Shown: in pieces, positions 36,265 through 48,154 of the stretch | How the letters are laid out: the number at the start of each line of letters is the position of its first letter | Position numbering within the stretch: position 1 is the stretch's first letter | Source: Acanthacorydalis orientalis | Taxonomy: Eukaryota; Arthropoda; Insecta; Megaloptera; Corydalidae | Direction: 5' to 3' | Assembly: GCA_034766995.1 (NCBI GenBank) | Contig: CM068322.1 | Span: 32,499,939 to 32,563,938 of the forward strand | DNA length: 64,000 nucleotides | The notes under the pieces: model-generated | Told to the model about the DNA's origin: nothing | Seen by the model: only the letters and a program-made list of their open reading frames with translations | Databases searched by the model: none | Translations under genes and position numbers: made by a program

Positions 36265-38100
36265 TATTGTATTTATAAAAAATAAACTGAGGAGAATAAA
36301 TATGTAAGTGTTTGATTTTGAATTTATTTTGATTTTGGGATTTCTTACTCACTTTGATATCTTTTATGTTTGTAGTTTTTTAGATTACATTATTTCATAC
36401 TGTAATTAAGAATGATTGTTAATTATAGTAGACATTGTTCTAAAATATTTATTTATTCATATATTTTTTATTCGATATTGTAAGGTCATTTAAAATAATT
36501 AAAAATAGCATATAATGAATAACTCATAGTGTTTATAACTAATATATTTTTTTAATAAATTTTATGGCTCTTTAAATCACTTCTTTATTTATTTTAACAG
36601 GTTTTTTTTATCTGAAAACCAAACTATAAATGCATTTTTTAATTATTTCTTGAATACTTCCGACTGTTTAGCTGAAATATATGTAACACAAGGACATTTT
36701 CAATAAGAAGCAACATGATATTACATGATAATAATATACTAAAAAGACATAAGCTTCGATCAAACAATTTTTCATTGATATGAAACGAATTCTTGGACAA
36801 AAAAAATAAACGCGTTTTTCAGACCGCATCAAAGCATTCGATATACAATTTCCAAGAAAACGTTTCGAATCTCATTTTTTGATAATTCAACAATTAATTC
36901 ACAACATCCTATTGATATTTTATACTTGTATAGAAATTAAATTTTTTTTGAAAAGAAATTATAAGATAGAAATCCTATTAGGACATCATTTATAAATAAA
37001 ACCATCCTCCATTTATTTTTTGCATAAAGAGATTCTGTGAAAAATAATTTTATATTTGACAAATTGGTTTATGGTATCATTTGAAGCAATATTTAAAAAT
37101 AATCTGAATCGATTTGCTCGAAAATTCCATGTAAAATATTTTTTATTTCGATCTGGGAATGGATTTATAATAATTTTGCAATATATTCAAATCTATATTT
37201 AATTTACATTTGTTCAAACCTAATTATAAATGAATTTAACATTATTTCCATTGTGTTTACTAACTATAATACGCTTTTATATAATTTTTTTTCAATGAAT
37301 AAACAATATATAACAATAATTTATGAGCCATTTAACAATTCAATTCAATGAACAGTTATGTAAGTTTGGTGATTATTGAAAACATACGTCTGTATATATA
37401 TATATATATATATATGCACGTTAAATGTACAAATAATTTATGTAGAACACGAGGATAGCTGTAAATTATATAATCAATAAAGAGTTTTTAATAACAATTA
37501 TTTGTTTATTTAACTCTAATCTGTTTAAGCATATGAATGAGAAACAATATGCGACTAAATGGGCGAATAATTAATGAAAGAACGAATATTTTTTGATAGG
37601 AGTCTGTTTCACCTGCTGACATTTAAAAAAAAGATTGCTTAAACTAATTACATTTTTGTTCAGTCGATTACACTGTTCGTGGTTGTCAAAAGGAAACAAA
37701 TTACTTTTATGTTTTTATAAATATCAGTGTTATGTATATTCTCCAATAATCACTTTTTATATTTTCTGTTTTACTTTTTTCTTAGTTTGTTGATATTGGA
37801 TAGTATAAATATGTTTTTGTAAACTTTTAAATATATTATTGTAATGTTTATTGAATTTATTGTTCTATTTGCAGTGATTGCGACTTGATATCTGGAATTA
37901 TGAATTTTTTTTATCTTTAAGGATTAGATTGAACCGAATTTTATTTATTTTTCATATATATATATATATATACACATACATACATGAAATAAAATACAAT
38001 ATTGTTTACTAAATTCTAATGTCACTATTTTTCTCAATTTAAATTTGTTTATAATCGTACATTGTATTGATTATGAATCTGTTTATAAAAATATTTTTTT
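36265..38100. other. AT-rich non-coding stretch
   Basis: About 1.8 kb without genes. Short TA tracts at 37392-37415 and about 37957-37971. Confidence 0.45.
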
Positions 38101-38106
38101 TTGTTT

Positions 38107-38385
38107 CACAGATGAATTCTGTTTTCACCTCATTAACCACAAAACATTTTTTATTCAAAAATGTTTAATAAATCATTTTTTATTATTGTTTATGTGTATT
38201 TAATTGACAATTTTATCATCTTTAAATCGTCAAAATACAGAAAATCTTAATATACTTCTACACTTGAGCGTTCTGAAGATGATTGTATAAGTAACAATCA
38301 AAAATGGTTGAAATAATTAAACTAATAAAGTTGTGATTTATGACGACAAAGAAAGATTCATTTATAAAAGTAAATATGAAAGTTA
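38107..38385. repeat. Family C foldback repeat, clearest two-armed copy
   Basis: Left arm 38107-38228: GATGAATTCTGTTTTCACCT, ACAAAACATTTTTTATTC, AAAAATGTTTAATAAATCAT, TTATTGTTTATGTGTATTT, TTTATCATCTTT. Right arm from 38270 in reverse sense: GTTCTGAAGATGATTGTATA, TAACAATC, and finally GATTCATTTATAAAAGTAAA near 38356, which is the complement-sense partner of the outer left end. So the two outer ends and the two inner ends match as inverted repeats around a centre of about 40 bp. No coding capacity. Confidence 0.55.
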
Positions 38386-38804
38386 ATTTGACTCATCAAC
38401 CATATTCCTTGACGTAACACAATCGGATTATCATCTGTTTTAAAGCCTCAAAAATCACATCAATGGAAAATGGCTTAGAGAATGATGTCCGAAGTGAGTT
38501 CGACTCTTTCTTAAATGCAAATTTCAAAGAGTGTTATCTCAGGGTATTGAAAATTGAAAATAAAATTGGAAAAAGTTGCAAATAACATATTTTACATCAA
38601 AATTAAAATGTCAATTTTTTTTCACTGTTTCAAATTTATTTTAAAAAATTGCATTACTTACGAGCGACCCAATATTTACAGCTCGTATTATAAACAACTA
38701 GTACATAGCCCGTCCAAATTAAGAGGAAAATAGAATGAAACATAGAAAGAAAAAAAATTGCAAGTCTTATTGGTCACCAAAAATATTTTGAAAAGATTTT
38801 TTTT

Positions 38805-38965
38805 GTGTCTTATTGCTCTGAAAATAGTAAAATTATTATTGAAATGCGCAAAGATAATAATATAAATGATCAATAATCTTTTATTTAACATTTCTAATTA
38901 AAAAAAATGTTTGTAGCTTGTAGAATAAAAGAATAATTCATTTGTGAAACTTTATCTAATTTTCA
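38805..38965. repeat. Family C repeat, right-type arm
   Basis: TTATTGCTCTGAAAATAG, TTATTGAAATGCGC, AATGATCAATAATC, TTATTTAACATTTCTAATTA, AAAAAATGTTTGTAGC and AATAATTCATTTGTGAAACT. This gives the full right arm in order, including the outer TTCATTTGTGAAA end. Confidence 0.55.
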
Positions 38966-39104
38966 GTTTGATAAAAAGTAAAAAAATAACATTATGGATG
39001 ATATTTAAAAATCAATTTCTATGTCGACGCTCGTTTCCTTTAGACTTATCACTCTAGAAGATTTTATTTTCACATAAATAAAATTAATGTGTGCGAATTA
39101 CTAA

Positions 39105-40005
39105 AACGCGTATTGAATCGCAACTATATTCGACATCCCGCGGGATATATCCTGTCAGAAATAAACCGTTTCCGATGCCTGTTATATATTTGTACAGGCG
39201 CTGTTTGTTTTTTGTTAACGCTGTCACCTTAAATCAAGCGGATATGTCGTTTCAGTACTCAAGTTGATAATATTAAGGCCATCTTATAAAATAACTCGCC
39301 GGGAGTGACATAAAAATGGTGGATGTGACAGAACACCGTTCGGAATCTGTTACCAGCTCTGAAACACGCACACAGCGACGCCAGAAAGACACTACGTCGG
39401 CGTGTTTGTGTGTCTAGTGAACACAATATGCAGTGAAGGGTATTCAACGCTATAAAAATGATTTCTGGGGACATTAAGGGCCGCATCGTACGCTATAAAT
39501 ATTACAAATTTCACGCAGTTAACGTTAAATTACAATATGTAAACAGTGCTCGACTGTGTAGGCATTGTTTCTGTTATGCGCACCTTTCTCTTTGTGTAAT
39601 GATATAAGGGATAATTCTTTGCAATGAACGCATACCTTGTTTATTGTTTTAACACCTATACGTGTAGTGTGTACGACGTGGAACACGTTCGCCTCCAATG
39701 ATAAATAATTTCATTTAAAACGGGCAAAGATTAAAGTTTCGTACACGATAATGTTAACGTGCGACAAACGTTCCAGCAAGTGTTTGGGGTTATTTATTTA
39801 TGGGCCGCTTTTTGTTTGAAATTTAAGAGATTGTATCTGGATGTTTCAACGTGTCGTCGTCACTACAATAAAAAGTGTAACTCTGTACCAAATGTAATGT
39901 ATCACTCGACGTTGTTGAATTACGGGACGTTTTTTTATGAAAATAATATGAGACAAAGACGTTATGTCTTCAGAGTAAAAAGTGTGTTGACAATATGATA
40001 CTTGA
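39105..40005. other. Large lower-AT island
   Basis: The longest G+C-richer region in the window. It contains CATCCCGCGGGATATAT near 39134 (palindrome ATCCCGCGGGAT) and many CG dinucleotides. Small frames at 39259-39486 (minus, 75 codons, Cys-rich, MRPLMSPEIIFIALNTLHC start) and 39759-39998 (plus, 79 codons) have no recognisable domain. A cluster of regulatory elements or an unrecognised short exon are both possible. Confidence 0.35.
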
Positions 40006-40311
40006 AATTATTGCTCGAACGAAAATATATGAAATGAAATATGTAAATATGTAAATGAGATTAGGACAAAACATAAGATGGATATAATTGGATTTTTACA
40101 AGGAAGTTGAAATTTGTTTTTAAAAGGAAAAGAAAGAAAACTCGATTTTTCAACATGACAATACTGAAATTATATTAATTTTTCAGTACATAAAAATACT
40201 GAATACGAAACTCTCAAGCTTCAACTCTCTAAGCTTTATATTCACTTTTCAGTGTGTAAATTATTGAATTTATTTTGAGAAAGAAATTTATTACATGGTT
40301 AATATTTAAAG

Positions 40312-40314
<3 letters not shown>

Positions 40315-40351
<37 letters not shown>
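40315..40351. repeat. (TA)n microsatellite
   Basis: TA tract of about 37 bp. Confidence 0.95.
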
Positions 40352-40355
<4 letters not shown>

Positions 40356-40359
40356 GTTT

Positions 40360-40848
40360 CTACTTTAACATTCAAATAATTCTTACATTTCTTATAATTA
40401 AATAATAATAATAAATAAATTGTACTCTATTTATGTTCCAAATAAAAATAAAACAATTTTAATAAAGTTTCGACATAATGAGTAGAAATCTCGATTTTTG
40501 TCTTATGAGTAGTAAAATCAAATGATGTACAATAACATGTAGTCCAGTATAGTAAACAAAGTTAAAAACTAATTAAAAAGTAACGAAACAGTTTATTTTT
40601 AAACTTGTGCAACAACTCATGCACACTTGTTATCCTACAATTGCGAAATTTATATACAAGAAAATGAAATTCTCTAAAACACAACATCTGGTTGAATACT
40701 CAACCAATAGGACTGAAAGAGTTAAAGAAATTAATTAAACTTTGGAATGAAGAACAGATTTTAATACTGTTGTGAAGAAAAAAAGAGTTTATATTGTGGT
40801 AATTAGTAATTACTTGTAGTTTGCAAATATTTTCTTTTCATTTTATTG

Positions 40849-40850
<2 letters not shown>
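40360..40850. other. AT-rich non-coding stretch
   Basis: Nothing recognised. Confidence 0.45.
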
Positions 40851-40852
<2 letters not shown>

Positions 40853-40898
<46 letters not shown>

Positions 40899-40900
40899 TA
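40853..40900. repeat. (TA)n microsatellite
   Basis: TA tract of about 40 bp plus ACATATATA. Confidence 0.95.
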
Positions 40901-40904
40901 ATTG

Positions 40905-41685
40905 AGTGTATTAATTATTAATTGATTTTTCTTTGTTACAGGTGAGTGGCTGCGATCAATCTTAATCTTCAAGTAAACTTTCAATGATTCATCGAATCTC
41001 GAAATATATTTTTGATTACAGGTCAGTTTTTTTCTTAATTATAACAATAATTTTATTAATTCGTGATGAAAGAATATATTTATCTACCTACATAAATTTA
41101 TAGTATTCTATATAGAAATTTAAATTTTTTTTGGAATTTTGTTTTATGTATATCCTATAATTATAAGATAATTTTTAAAATAGTTTTGAATTATTATTTT
41201 AATAATAAGTGGAATGAATAGAAATTCTATTGACTAATTGTTATTCTATAAATAATTATTTGATTATTTCTTTTTCATTTTTAAGACATAATTTTATTAT
41301 AAAAATCTTTTTAAAGAAACAAGACATTTTGAGAGAAGTCATGATCTTGTTTTCAGCTATTTTCGGAATAATTTCGAGAAAATTCGTGTTCCATCGTGTG
41401 TTGCAGACATTGATAAATTTTGAGTTGATAAAGTAAGGTCGATAAAAATTAATGTTAATTAATAAACCTAAACAGGATGAGAAATAAAAAAGTAGATTTA
41501 ATTTATCCTACTTGATTAATTTATAAGTATAAAAATATTAACAAAACTGCTTAATTTCTTGTCATTTGGAATTATGATAAGATACATACTTAAATATCTC
41601 TTAACTATGTTTATATTTAAAACCGGTGAAACTTTTTATTAATGCATCTATTGTACCCTCAATTTGTACAAATATCATATAATAG
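40905..41685. other. AT-rich non-coding stretch
   Basis: Two TTACAGGT words (about 40937 and 41018) resemble splice-acceptor AG sites but no exon frame follows. Nothing else seen. Confidence 0.4.
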
Positions 41686-41687
41686 AT

Positions 41688-42049
41688 CAGTGGTCTTCAA
41701 ACTTTGTCGACTCACGGAACCGTTAAGGTTATACATTATTTTTGCGGAACCCCTGCCATCCCCAGAAAACTCAAGAGGCGTTCACCACAAGCTTTAAAAT
41801 CAGTTATCTTATATGACCAAATTTTATTATTTGCATGTGATTGAGCAAGCTTGTAATTTGTGCTCATAAACACAATTTTACCACATAATAATAAGTATTT
41901 ATAGAAATAAAAGAAATTATTATAAATTAGCTATTTTGAATTTTTAACTTTTCGGATTTTTTCTTGGAAAATTCATTCTAATTTTGATTTTGACTCGCAG
42001 AACTCCTGAAAAGGTTGTGTGGAACCCTATGGTTTCACAGAAAACAGTG
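41688..42049. mobile_element. Possible hAT-like MITE remnant
   Basis: Left end CAGTGGTCTTCAAACTTTGT followed by CGGAACC. Right end GGAACCCTATGGTTTCACAG then AAAACAGTG. Taken as inverted ends, CAGTGGTCTTC pairs partly with CACTGTTTTCTG, and CGGAACC with GGGTTCC. The CAGTGGT-CAAACT type of end is common in hAT elements. I could not find a convincing 8-bp target duplication, and the TIRs are imperfect, so this is an old or wrongly bounded copy. No coding sequence. Confidence 0.45.
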
Positions 42050-42054
42050 TGAAG

Positions 42055-42535
42055 AAAATTAAACCAGATGGATATCTCTAAAACTTTCTGTATGAAATAT
42101 CTTTAAAATAAAATAAAATGTTCGTATTTTCCTAAGATGTAATAAAAATATTAGATATTATAATATTTTCATTTTAACAGTTTTGTACCCTTGAGACTTT
42201 CAAGTCCCATAAACATAAACTGATATTAAATAATGAGTAATTCAAAAGAAAAATTACTTCGTGCCATTTTCGAGTTTTAATTAATTGAGTAAATAAATGA
42301 TTAAAAGATTCAGAATTGTATTTACATACTTATTTAGAACGATATAATTTTTGTTTACTTGTAATTTTTTCCATTTACATTAATTTTATTAAATAATTCT
42401 TTTATAAAAAAAATAAAACGTGTTTTTCAAAAATGTTGATTTTTTAATATTTAATAAAGCTTTATAAATATGAATTCGAAAATTTATTTTAAAAAAAATT
42501 AATAAATATAATTATATATATTTGGTTTGAATTTC
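42055..42535. other. AT-rich non-coding stretch
   Basis: Nothing recognised. Confidence 0.45.
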
Positions 42536-42537
42536 CT

Positions 42538-43420
42538 CCATGTCAGCATTGCGTATAGTGAAGTACTTCTCGTTATTATTAACTGTTTCCCTCTGTCAGT
42601 TCTTTAGAAATTAGATGATCGATCAATAAAATAAATTATACGTGTAGTAAACGTTGAGATCTTTGCAAAACACGTCCATTTTGTATAACGTCAGTGCGTT
42701 AGTTATCTTTGACGCCGTTTCCAAAATGATTCATTGTCAGTGATGATTGATAGTGACATTATGAATTATTTCTGCAATATTGTAAGAATTTAGTTACGGT
42801 TCTGTACGTACATTTTTTCCCTCTACACCCGAACGTACTTTCACGATTTGATAAGTTTTATAACTGTTGAGGTAAAAATCGGTGCGCGTATGGAACGAAA
42901 TAAACGAAACAAAGAGCATCGAGTTCACGGTCGAACAGAAACCGCAGAATAAATAAGGAACAAATGTGGCGAAGCGACCGTGGAACAAATTGCTGCTCAA
43001 GAAATTTATTCATTTTTTTTATACCCTCTTCCATCTATCCGTCCGTCCGTTCATCCGCCGCACCACTCCGATCTTCGCATGATATATCGTCATGTTTCGG
43101 ATGAAAAAATTTAAAAAGAGAGATATTTGACGTTCGTATTATAATCCTTATAATAGAATGCTTAGAATTGCGTCGACCGTGGAGGAACGTATTTACGGTA
43201 TTTTGTTTGTTGATTTGTTGGCGGCGTTTCCTTTTTTCGTTCTCGTTTCGTTTCGGAATTCGTTTGAAATTGATATTTAAATGCGTATTTGACATTTGAT
43301 CATATTTGATCTTTTATATAAAAATGTATACATTCGTGTACATATAAAGTAACAAAAATTACTACTTTAAACATGCACACGCTTTCGTATAAACATTTTC
43401 ATTCGTATTAAGAAATACAC
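42538..43420. other. Large lower-AT island
   Basis: About 880 bp with many CG dinucleotides and a (CCGT)n-like run at about 43035-43056 (ATCCGTCCGTCCGTTCATCC). Minus frames 42794-43000 and 43035-43295 (basic, Asn/Arg-rich) contain no known domain. Island of possible regulatory function. Confidence 0.35.
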
Positions 43421-43424
43421 TTCT

Positions 43425-43685
43425 TTTTGAGTACACCTTCTTTCAACAATTTCAAATTTCTTATAGAACTTATTTTATTATTCGTATTATATTTAATTTC
43501 GTAACAGTTTCTTACTAGTTTATTTTCTTGAATTATGTTTAAATTTTCTCTAAAGATATCATACCGCAGTTTTATAAAAATTGACAAAATAGTCTGAAAA
43601 CATTTCTTGATAATTAAATAAATGTTTTTTACAAATATCCATTTTTATTTTTATAAATAAATATTTTAACAATTTTCAAATCATT
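43425..43685. other. AT-rich non-coding stretch
   Basis: Nothing recognised. Confidence 0.45.
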
Positions 43686-43689
43686 TTTT

Positions 43690-43775
43690 ATGTAAAAAAA
43701 TGATCAATAGTTACTTATTTCTTATTTCAATTGTCACTTATTTGCATTTTGCTAACAAATCCATCTTCTGAGGAG
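43690..43775. repeat. Family C repeat, left-type arm
   Basis: AAAAAATGATCAATAGTTAC, TTTCAATTGTCACTTATTTG, then CAAATCCATCTTCTGAGGAG. The closing CCATCTTCTGAGG block matches CCATCATCTTCAGAGG at 48135. Confidence 0.5.
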
Positions 43776-44176
43776 TAGTAATTACAAAAAATCTTTTTAC
43801 AAATCAGATTTTCAAATATTAAACCACAATTCAATATATTATTATTGAGATTTCATTTTATGTTAAATTGTGCAAGACATTAGAATTAATTGATGTTTAC
43901 TATTCTAGAATTATTTCTTTCTAAGAATTAATAAACGAGAAATTGATGATTATTGACAATTTGCTTCTGAAAAAATCCTGTGATGAAGAACAAAATATTT
44001 AATTCTTTTTGATTCGATATTAACTTGTTAAATGTTGTATGAATTACATTTCAAAACTATAAATAAATATTTATTTCGATAATTTAAATTTTTCATAAAA
44101 ACAAATAGCCACTGAAATACTTTTTAAATAGTAATAAAAATATATCTGTTGAAGATAAATCAGATAGAATTTCTGA

Positions 44177-44189
44177 TCTCTCTCTCTTC

Positions 44190-44221
<32 letters not shown>
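44177..44221. repeat. (CT)n(TA)n microsatellite
   Basis: CT tract with a TTCC interruption, then TATATATA. Confidence 0.9.
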
Positions 44222-44795
44222 TATTTACATTCTATGATTATAATTTCAGTGCATTTATTTTCAAATCTCATTTAATGCAAAGAAAGCATTTCTTGTAAGT
44301 AAAAAATACGTTTTAATTGATTTCATAATTTTATTTTCCTCGCATTTAATTTATTCCATTATTAAAAACTTAGTCCGTACTCTTCTCCCTATATTTTTAA
44401 TTAAAATCTTAGTCCACATCAGCAACGACTGCTCAGACAGATTTTACTGTTAATTACCATTTCAGATATTTTACAAAAATCAATCTCTACGAAATCTGAA
44501 TAATTTGACTCAAGCACTGAGCGTCATTTCATTTTCTTATATATTGAATCGCTCAATGTTTCTTTTCTAAAAAAATAATTTTGTTCAAAATATTAATCAG
44601 TAGACAATATAATTTTCCTTTCCGCAATACATTTTTTTCTTTGAAATATCTATCTAACACAGTATAATTTTACAAAGATCTTTTCAACGTGTAATTTATT
44701 TATAGATGCTGGTTTTTTCCATCGTTAAGAACATTTTCTTTGTACCAAACTGTTAAACTTGTCTTTGATGTTTAACGAATAAAACGTATTTTAAA

Positions 44796-44799
<4 letters not shown>

Positions 44800-44851
<52 letters not shown>
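44800..44851. repeat. (TA)n microsatellite
   Basis: TA tract of about 52 bp. Confidence 0.95.
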
Positions 44852-44854
<3 letters not shown>

Positions 44855-44855
<1 letters not shown>

Positions 44856-45235
44856 GGTAAAGCGATATTCCTCTATGTGCCTCCGTTATTTAAAACGATA
44901 TCTTAAAACGCAAAGTCGATGTCTAATAAAGTGAAATCGTTTCTGGCAGTAAAATTCTAATAGAGAACAATTTACAAAACGCCCCCTATGGCGATCACTT
45001 TAATAAAACCTTCATCAAATAACAACGTTATGACTTAAATACTCGTATGTTACGACAATATCTTCAGCTTCCTATCGCGTTAACGAGTTTTATATACAAC
45101 AATTTATCTCTGGAACAAACCCCTTCGGCTTCAATGCACACTTGAACCCGTTGCTCCAGGCACGAATAGAACGGGCAAATGAGGATATTCGCAGGGCCGT
45201 CATCTCCTTTTTTCTTAATCATATTCGTGTCAATT
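44855..45235. other. Lower-AT island
   Basis: Mixed-composition block with CG words (AACGCCCCCTATGGCGATCA near 44978). Its right part overlaps a possible transposase tail (see 45085-45230). Confidence 0.35.
45085..45230 (-). pseudogene. Possible C-terminal scrap of an insect DNA-transposon protein
   Basis: On the minus strand, about 45195-45090, one frame reads CLEQRVQVCIEAEG followed by LLYIKLVNAIG and a stop. RVQxCIxAEGG-type tails are typical of transposase C-termini from several insect Tc1/mariner-like and related elements. Only this short tail is recognisable, with no TIRs and no upstream catalytic region. Could be chance. Confidence 0.35.
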
Positions 45236-45295
45236 TATTGCATTATGGTTTGGGTATTTTTGAATAACTCAGATATTTGAAATTAATAATACTCT

Positions 45296-45335
45296 TCTCT
45301 CTCTCTCTCTCTCTCTCTATAGAGAGAGAGAGAGG
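45296..45335. repeat. Palindromic (CT)n-TA-(GA)n microsatellite
   Basis: A CT tract joins directly through TA to a GA tract. 45305-45319 and 45320-45334 are perfect reverse complements, a 30-bp palindrome that can form a cruciform or hairpin. The minus frame 45283-45642 ends in Arg-Glu repeats from this tract. Confidence 0.95.
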
Positions 45336-45614
45336 AGGAAAAATATAAGAGACAAATTTCACTAATTATTCCAAAAAAACGTTTTTTTAAAAATAAAATC
45401 TTGAGTTTATAAATTAGTAATCGGATATAATTCAAATTCGTACATTTTTGTAGTTTGTGATCATTTAAAATGTAATTTAATAATGAATTATAACAGTAAT
45501 CTTTCTCAAATATATAAAAATGTATAAATCTGATTTCATAGCTAAAATATTTCTTATCAATACTCCCATTATACAAGAAGGAGATAACGGAGAATCGACC
45601 ATTGACAAACTGTC

Positions 45615-45800
45615 CAAAAACTTTCTGATCAAAAATATTCAATAATTAATCATTCTCCATTTCTATTTTTGCTTATATCTACTTTTATGACGACTACTAC
45701 ATCTTCATAACTCTATTCATTATCTGGAAACGATGAATCCACCATTTTAATACAAATTATCAAGAATTTAATAATTAATAATCAACAATTTTTTGATTAT
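45615..45800. repeat. Family C foldback repeat
   Basis: Left arm: TTTCTGATCAAAAATATTCA, ATAATTAATCATTCTCC, TTTTGCTTATATC, CTACATCTTCATAACTC. Right arm in reverse sense: TTATCTGGAAACGATGAATC, then TTAATAATTAATAATCAACA. Arms are about 40 bp apart. Confidence 0.5.
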
Positions 45801-45804
45801 AAAT

Positions 45805-47275
45805 AGGTTATGTAATTTGTGGGAGAATGAAAATTGCCTGAACAGAAATAATTTTAGCTACATTCATATAACTATTGACCAAAGTAATTCTTTAACGTTT
45901 AATTCTATGCTGTGAGAAAATCAGGCTTTATTCTTGTATAAATCAAGTAATAGTACATATCTGAGTACACTCACTTAGAACAAGAAATCAGATTGAACAG
46001 ATTTTAATAGAAAAAAAAACAATTAAATTTTTGATAATTTTCCTCTATCTATTCTCAAAGCTTATATTTGACAATTTTTATACTTTTGATCTCAGTTGAT
46101 TCGTTATTCTTCTGGTATTCATCCTTTTGAATCAACTGACTGTTCTTTTCTACTATTTTCGGTATGAGTGACATCCTTAGTAGATAACAAATAGTCACTT
46201 ATCCTGAAACTAGTAGTAAAGAATAGACAGACGATTTAAGAAGTTGAAGATCAACAGGACAACTTATTCTTAAGAGTTTTTATTGAGAGAAAAACGAATG
46301 CAGTTTATTCCAGAGAAGATAGCTTTTAAGAAAGATTAAAAATTTACTTTTCTGTTTTTTACAATCGTCTAATTCAATTTTACATTTAGTATGTTATATT
46401 TAATCTTATTTTGTGTCTTATTCAATTTTATATTAGTATCTTGTACGTAGTAAATGTGAAAATCATAAAAATGGTGTTAAAATATATAAATGTTTCCATA
46501 TTTCTATTCAAATTTCAAAATATTTAATATACGTTTGCTACTTTTTCATAAGAAGTATACTTTTATCATTAAACATTATTTTAAAAATGTATATAAATTA
46601 TTAAGGTTTCCTTCATAAAAGTATAATTCAATAAAATCATAATATATATATTAATAATTTAATAAAATTTCACTTATTAATTTATTTGAAAAAAGGTAAC
46701 GAATTAATTAAATAAAAACCTAATTATTTTGAAATAAACAGTTTTCTGTTAATACTTCTTTCATCTTCAATTTAATTAAATATAAATAAATTTAGTAAAG
46801 TGTAAAAGTTATATCAAAAAGTACTTAATCGACATTATTAGATAATTGTTTTACTTGTACATTTAACAATTATTATAATCGAAATTTTATTAATTTGTAG
46901 AAATTTACGATAAAATAATCATATTATTTATATTAAGAAATACTTTGATCAAAGTAAATTGTGTTGTGTATAATATTTTGTAATTATTAACTTTAGAAGT
47001 GTGTAAGTCTTTATAAATACAATTTGTGTTCTTGGAAATTTTAATGGAAGTCTTTTATACAAATGTATTATAACAGTTCTGAATTTCATTTGTAGTTCAC
47101 TAGAAATCCAATTTGATTTTTTTATCAAATTTTAATTAGATTTCCAATATTAAACATCATTCTTTTCAATAATCTCAAATTATATTTTTACTGAAAATTT
47201 GTTATCTTTGTGTCTAATTAAAAAAGGGATAATAAAAAAAATATTCTAGTACCTTATTGGAATAGAAAAATATTG
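45805..47275. other. AT-rich non-coding stretch
   Basis: About 1.5 kb with nothing supportable. Confidence 0.45.
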
Positions 47276-47279
47276 AACA

Positions 47280-47865
47280 AATTTCCAATTTATTTTTATC
47301 ATCGGCGCGTGTATAAAAAATAACATTGTTCTACCATCAAAACACTTTAATTATTTTCCTTGCGAACGGTTCCGTTAAATATTATCATTTCAATCGCAGT
47401 CCGTCGAAAATCAACAATATCTCTTATTCGACCCCATACGTATTTATATAACCTAACATCGATGTAAATAAAAAAAAATAATACGTCCGACCAACAAGTA
47501 AACAAAATAAACGTGCGAGGCGAAACGTTTTCCGAAACGAACAATTGGGTTTTATCAATTTCTGTCATCAACTAAAATGCGTTTGCATAGTACGTTTTCA
47601 AAATAGCGGATATCGTACGAAACGTAACCTTCACAAGTTATGTCTATAGTACAGGAAATAAAAGCATAGGGATGGATAATGAATTGAGAATATTGTTTGC
47701 ACTGATAGCAGAAACGGTGTAAAGTGGTAGAGGGTGCCCTTCCTGACGATTATACACAGATATCCCACATATAATACCCTCTGTTGTATGTATTGTGTTT
47801 GTGCAGAGACTTTTTGGGCGAATTTCAATTACTAAATCTCTATTATTTAAATGTCTGTCTCTTTT
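47280..47865. other. Lower-AT island
   Basis: About 580 bp with frequent CG words (ATCGGCGCGTG near 47300; GCGAGGCGAAACG near 47515). Small minus frames at 47347-47571, 47631-47828 and 47644-47877 overlap one another and show no domain. Possible regulatory island. Confidence 0.35.
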
Positions 47866-48017
47866 ATGTATAAACAATAAAATATTTTTATAAAAAATAA
47901 TAAAATTTAAACAATTATAAGGTTATATATTTGATAATATAATCCAAAGATTCAAAAAAGCATTCTAACACAGAAGTTTTTGTAAATGTTCTTTTCATAC
48001 AAATATAATAATATATC

Positions 48018-48150
48018 ATTTTTACAAATAAATGTTTCATTCACTCAATAAAACAGTTTTTTTTTGGTTAAAATATGTTAAATAATTGATCATTAATCAT
48101 TTTTTACCGTTACTTGTATCCATTTTATAAAGATCCATCATCTTCAGAGG
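48018..48150. repeat. Family C repeat, left-type arm
   Basis: TTTTTACAAATAAATG, GGTTAAAATATGTTAAATAA, TTGATCATTAATCATTTTTT, TTACTTGTATCCATTTTATA and CCATCATCTTCAGAGG. The closing block is well kept here. Confidence 0.5.
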
Positions 48151-48154
48151 ATTA

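Noticed and set aside
39259..39486. Cys-rich 75-codon frame that might be a secreted peptide
   Set aside because: Cysteine spacing matches no family I know, and there is no clear signal peptide or splice context. Kept only as part of the lower-AT island.
40930..41030. Possible short exon between two TTACAGGT acceptor-like words
   Set aside because: No frame, donor or coding bias could be shown.
45283..45642. 119-codon minus frame ending in Arg-Glu repeats
   Set aside because: Its end is the GA microsatellite, and its middle is family C repeat sequence.
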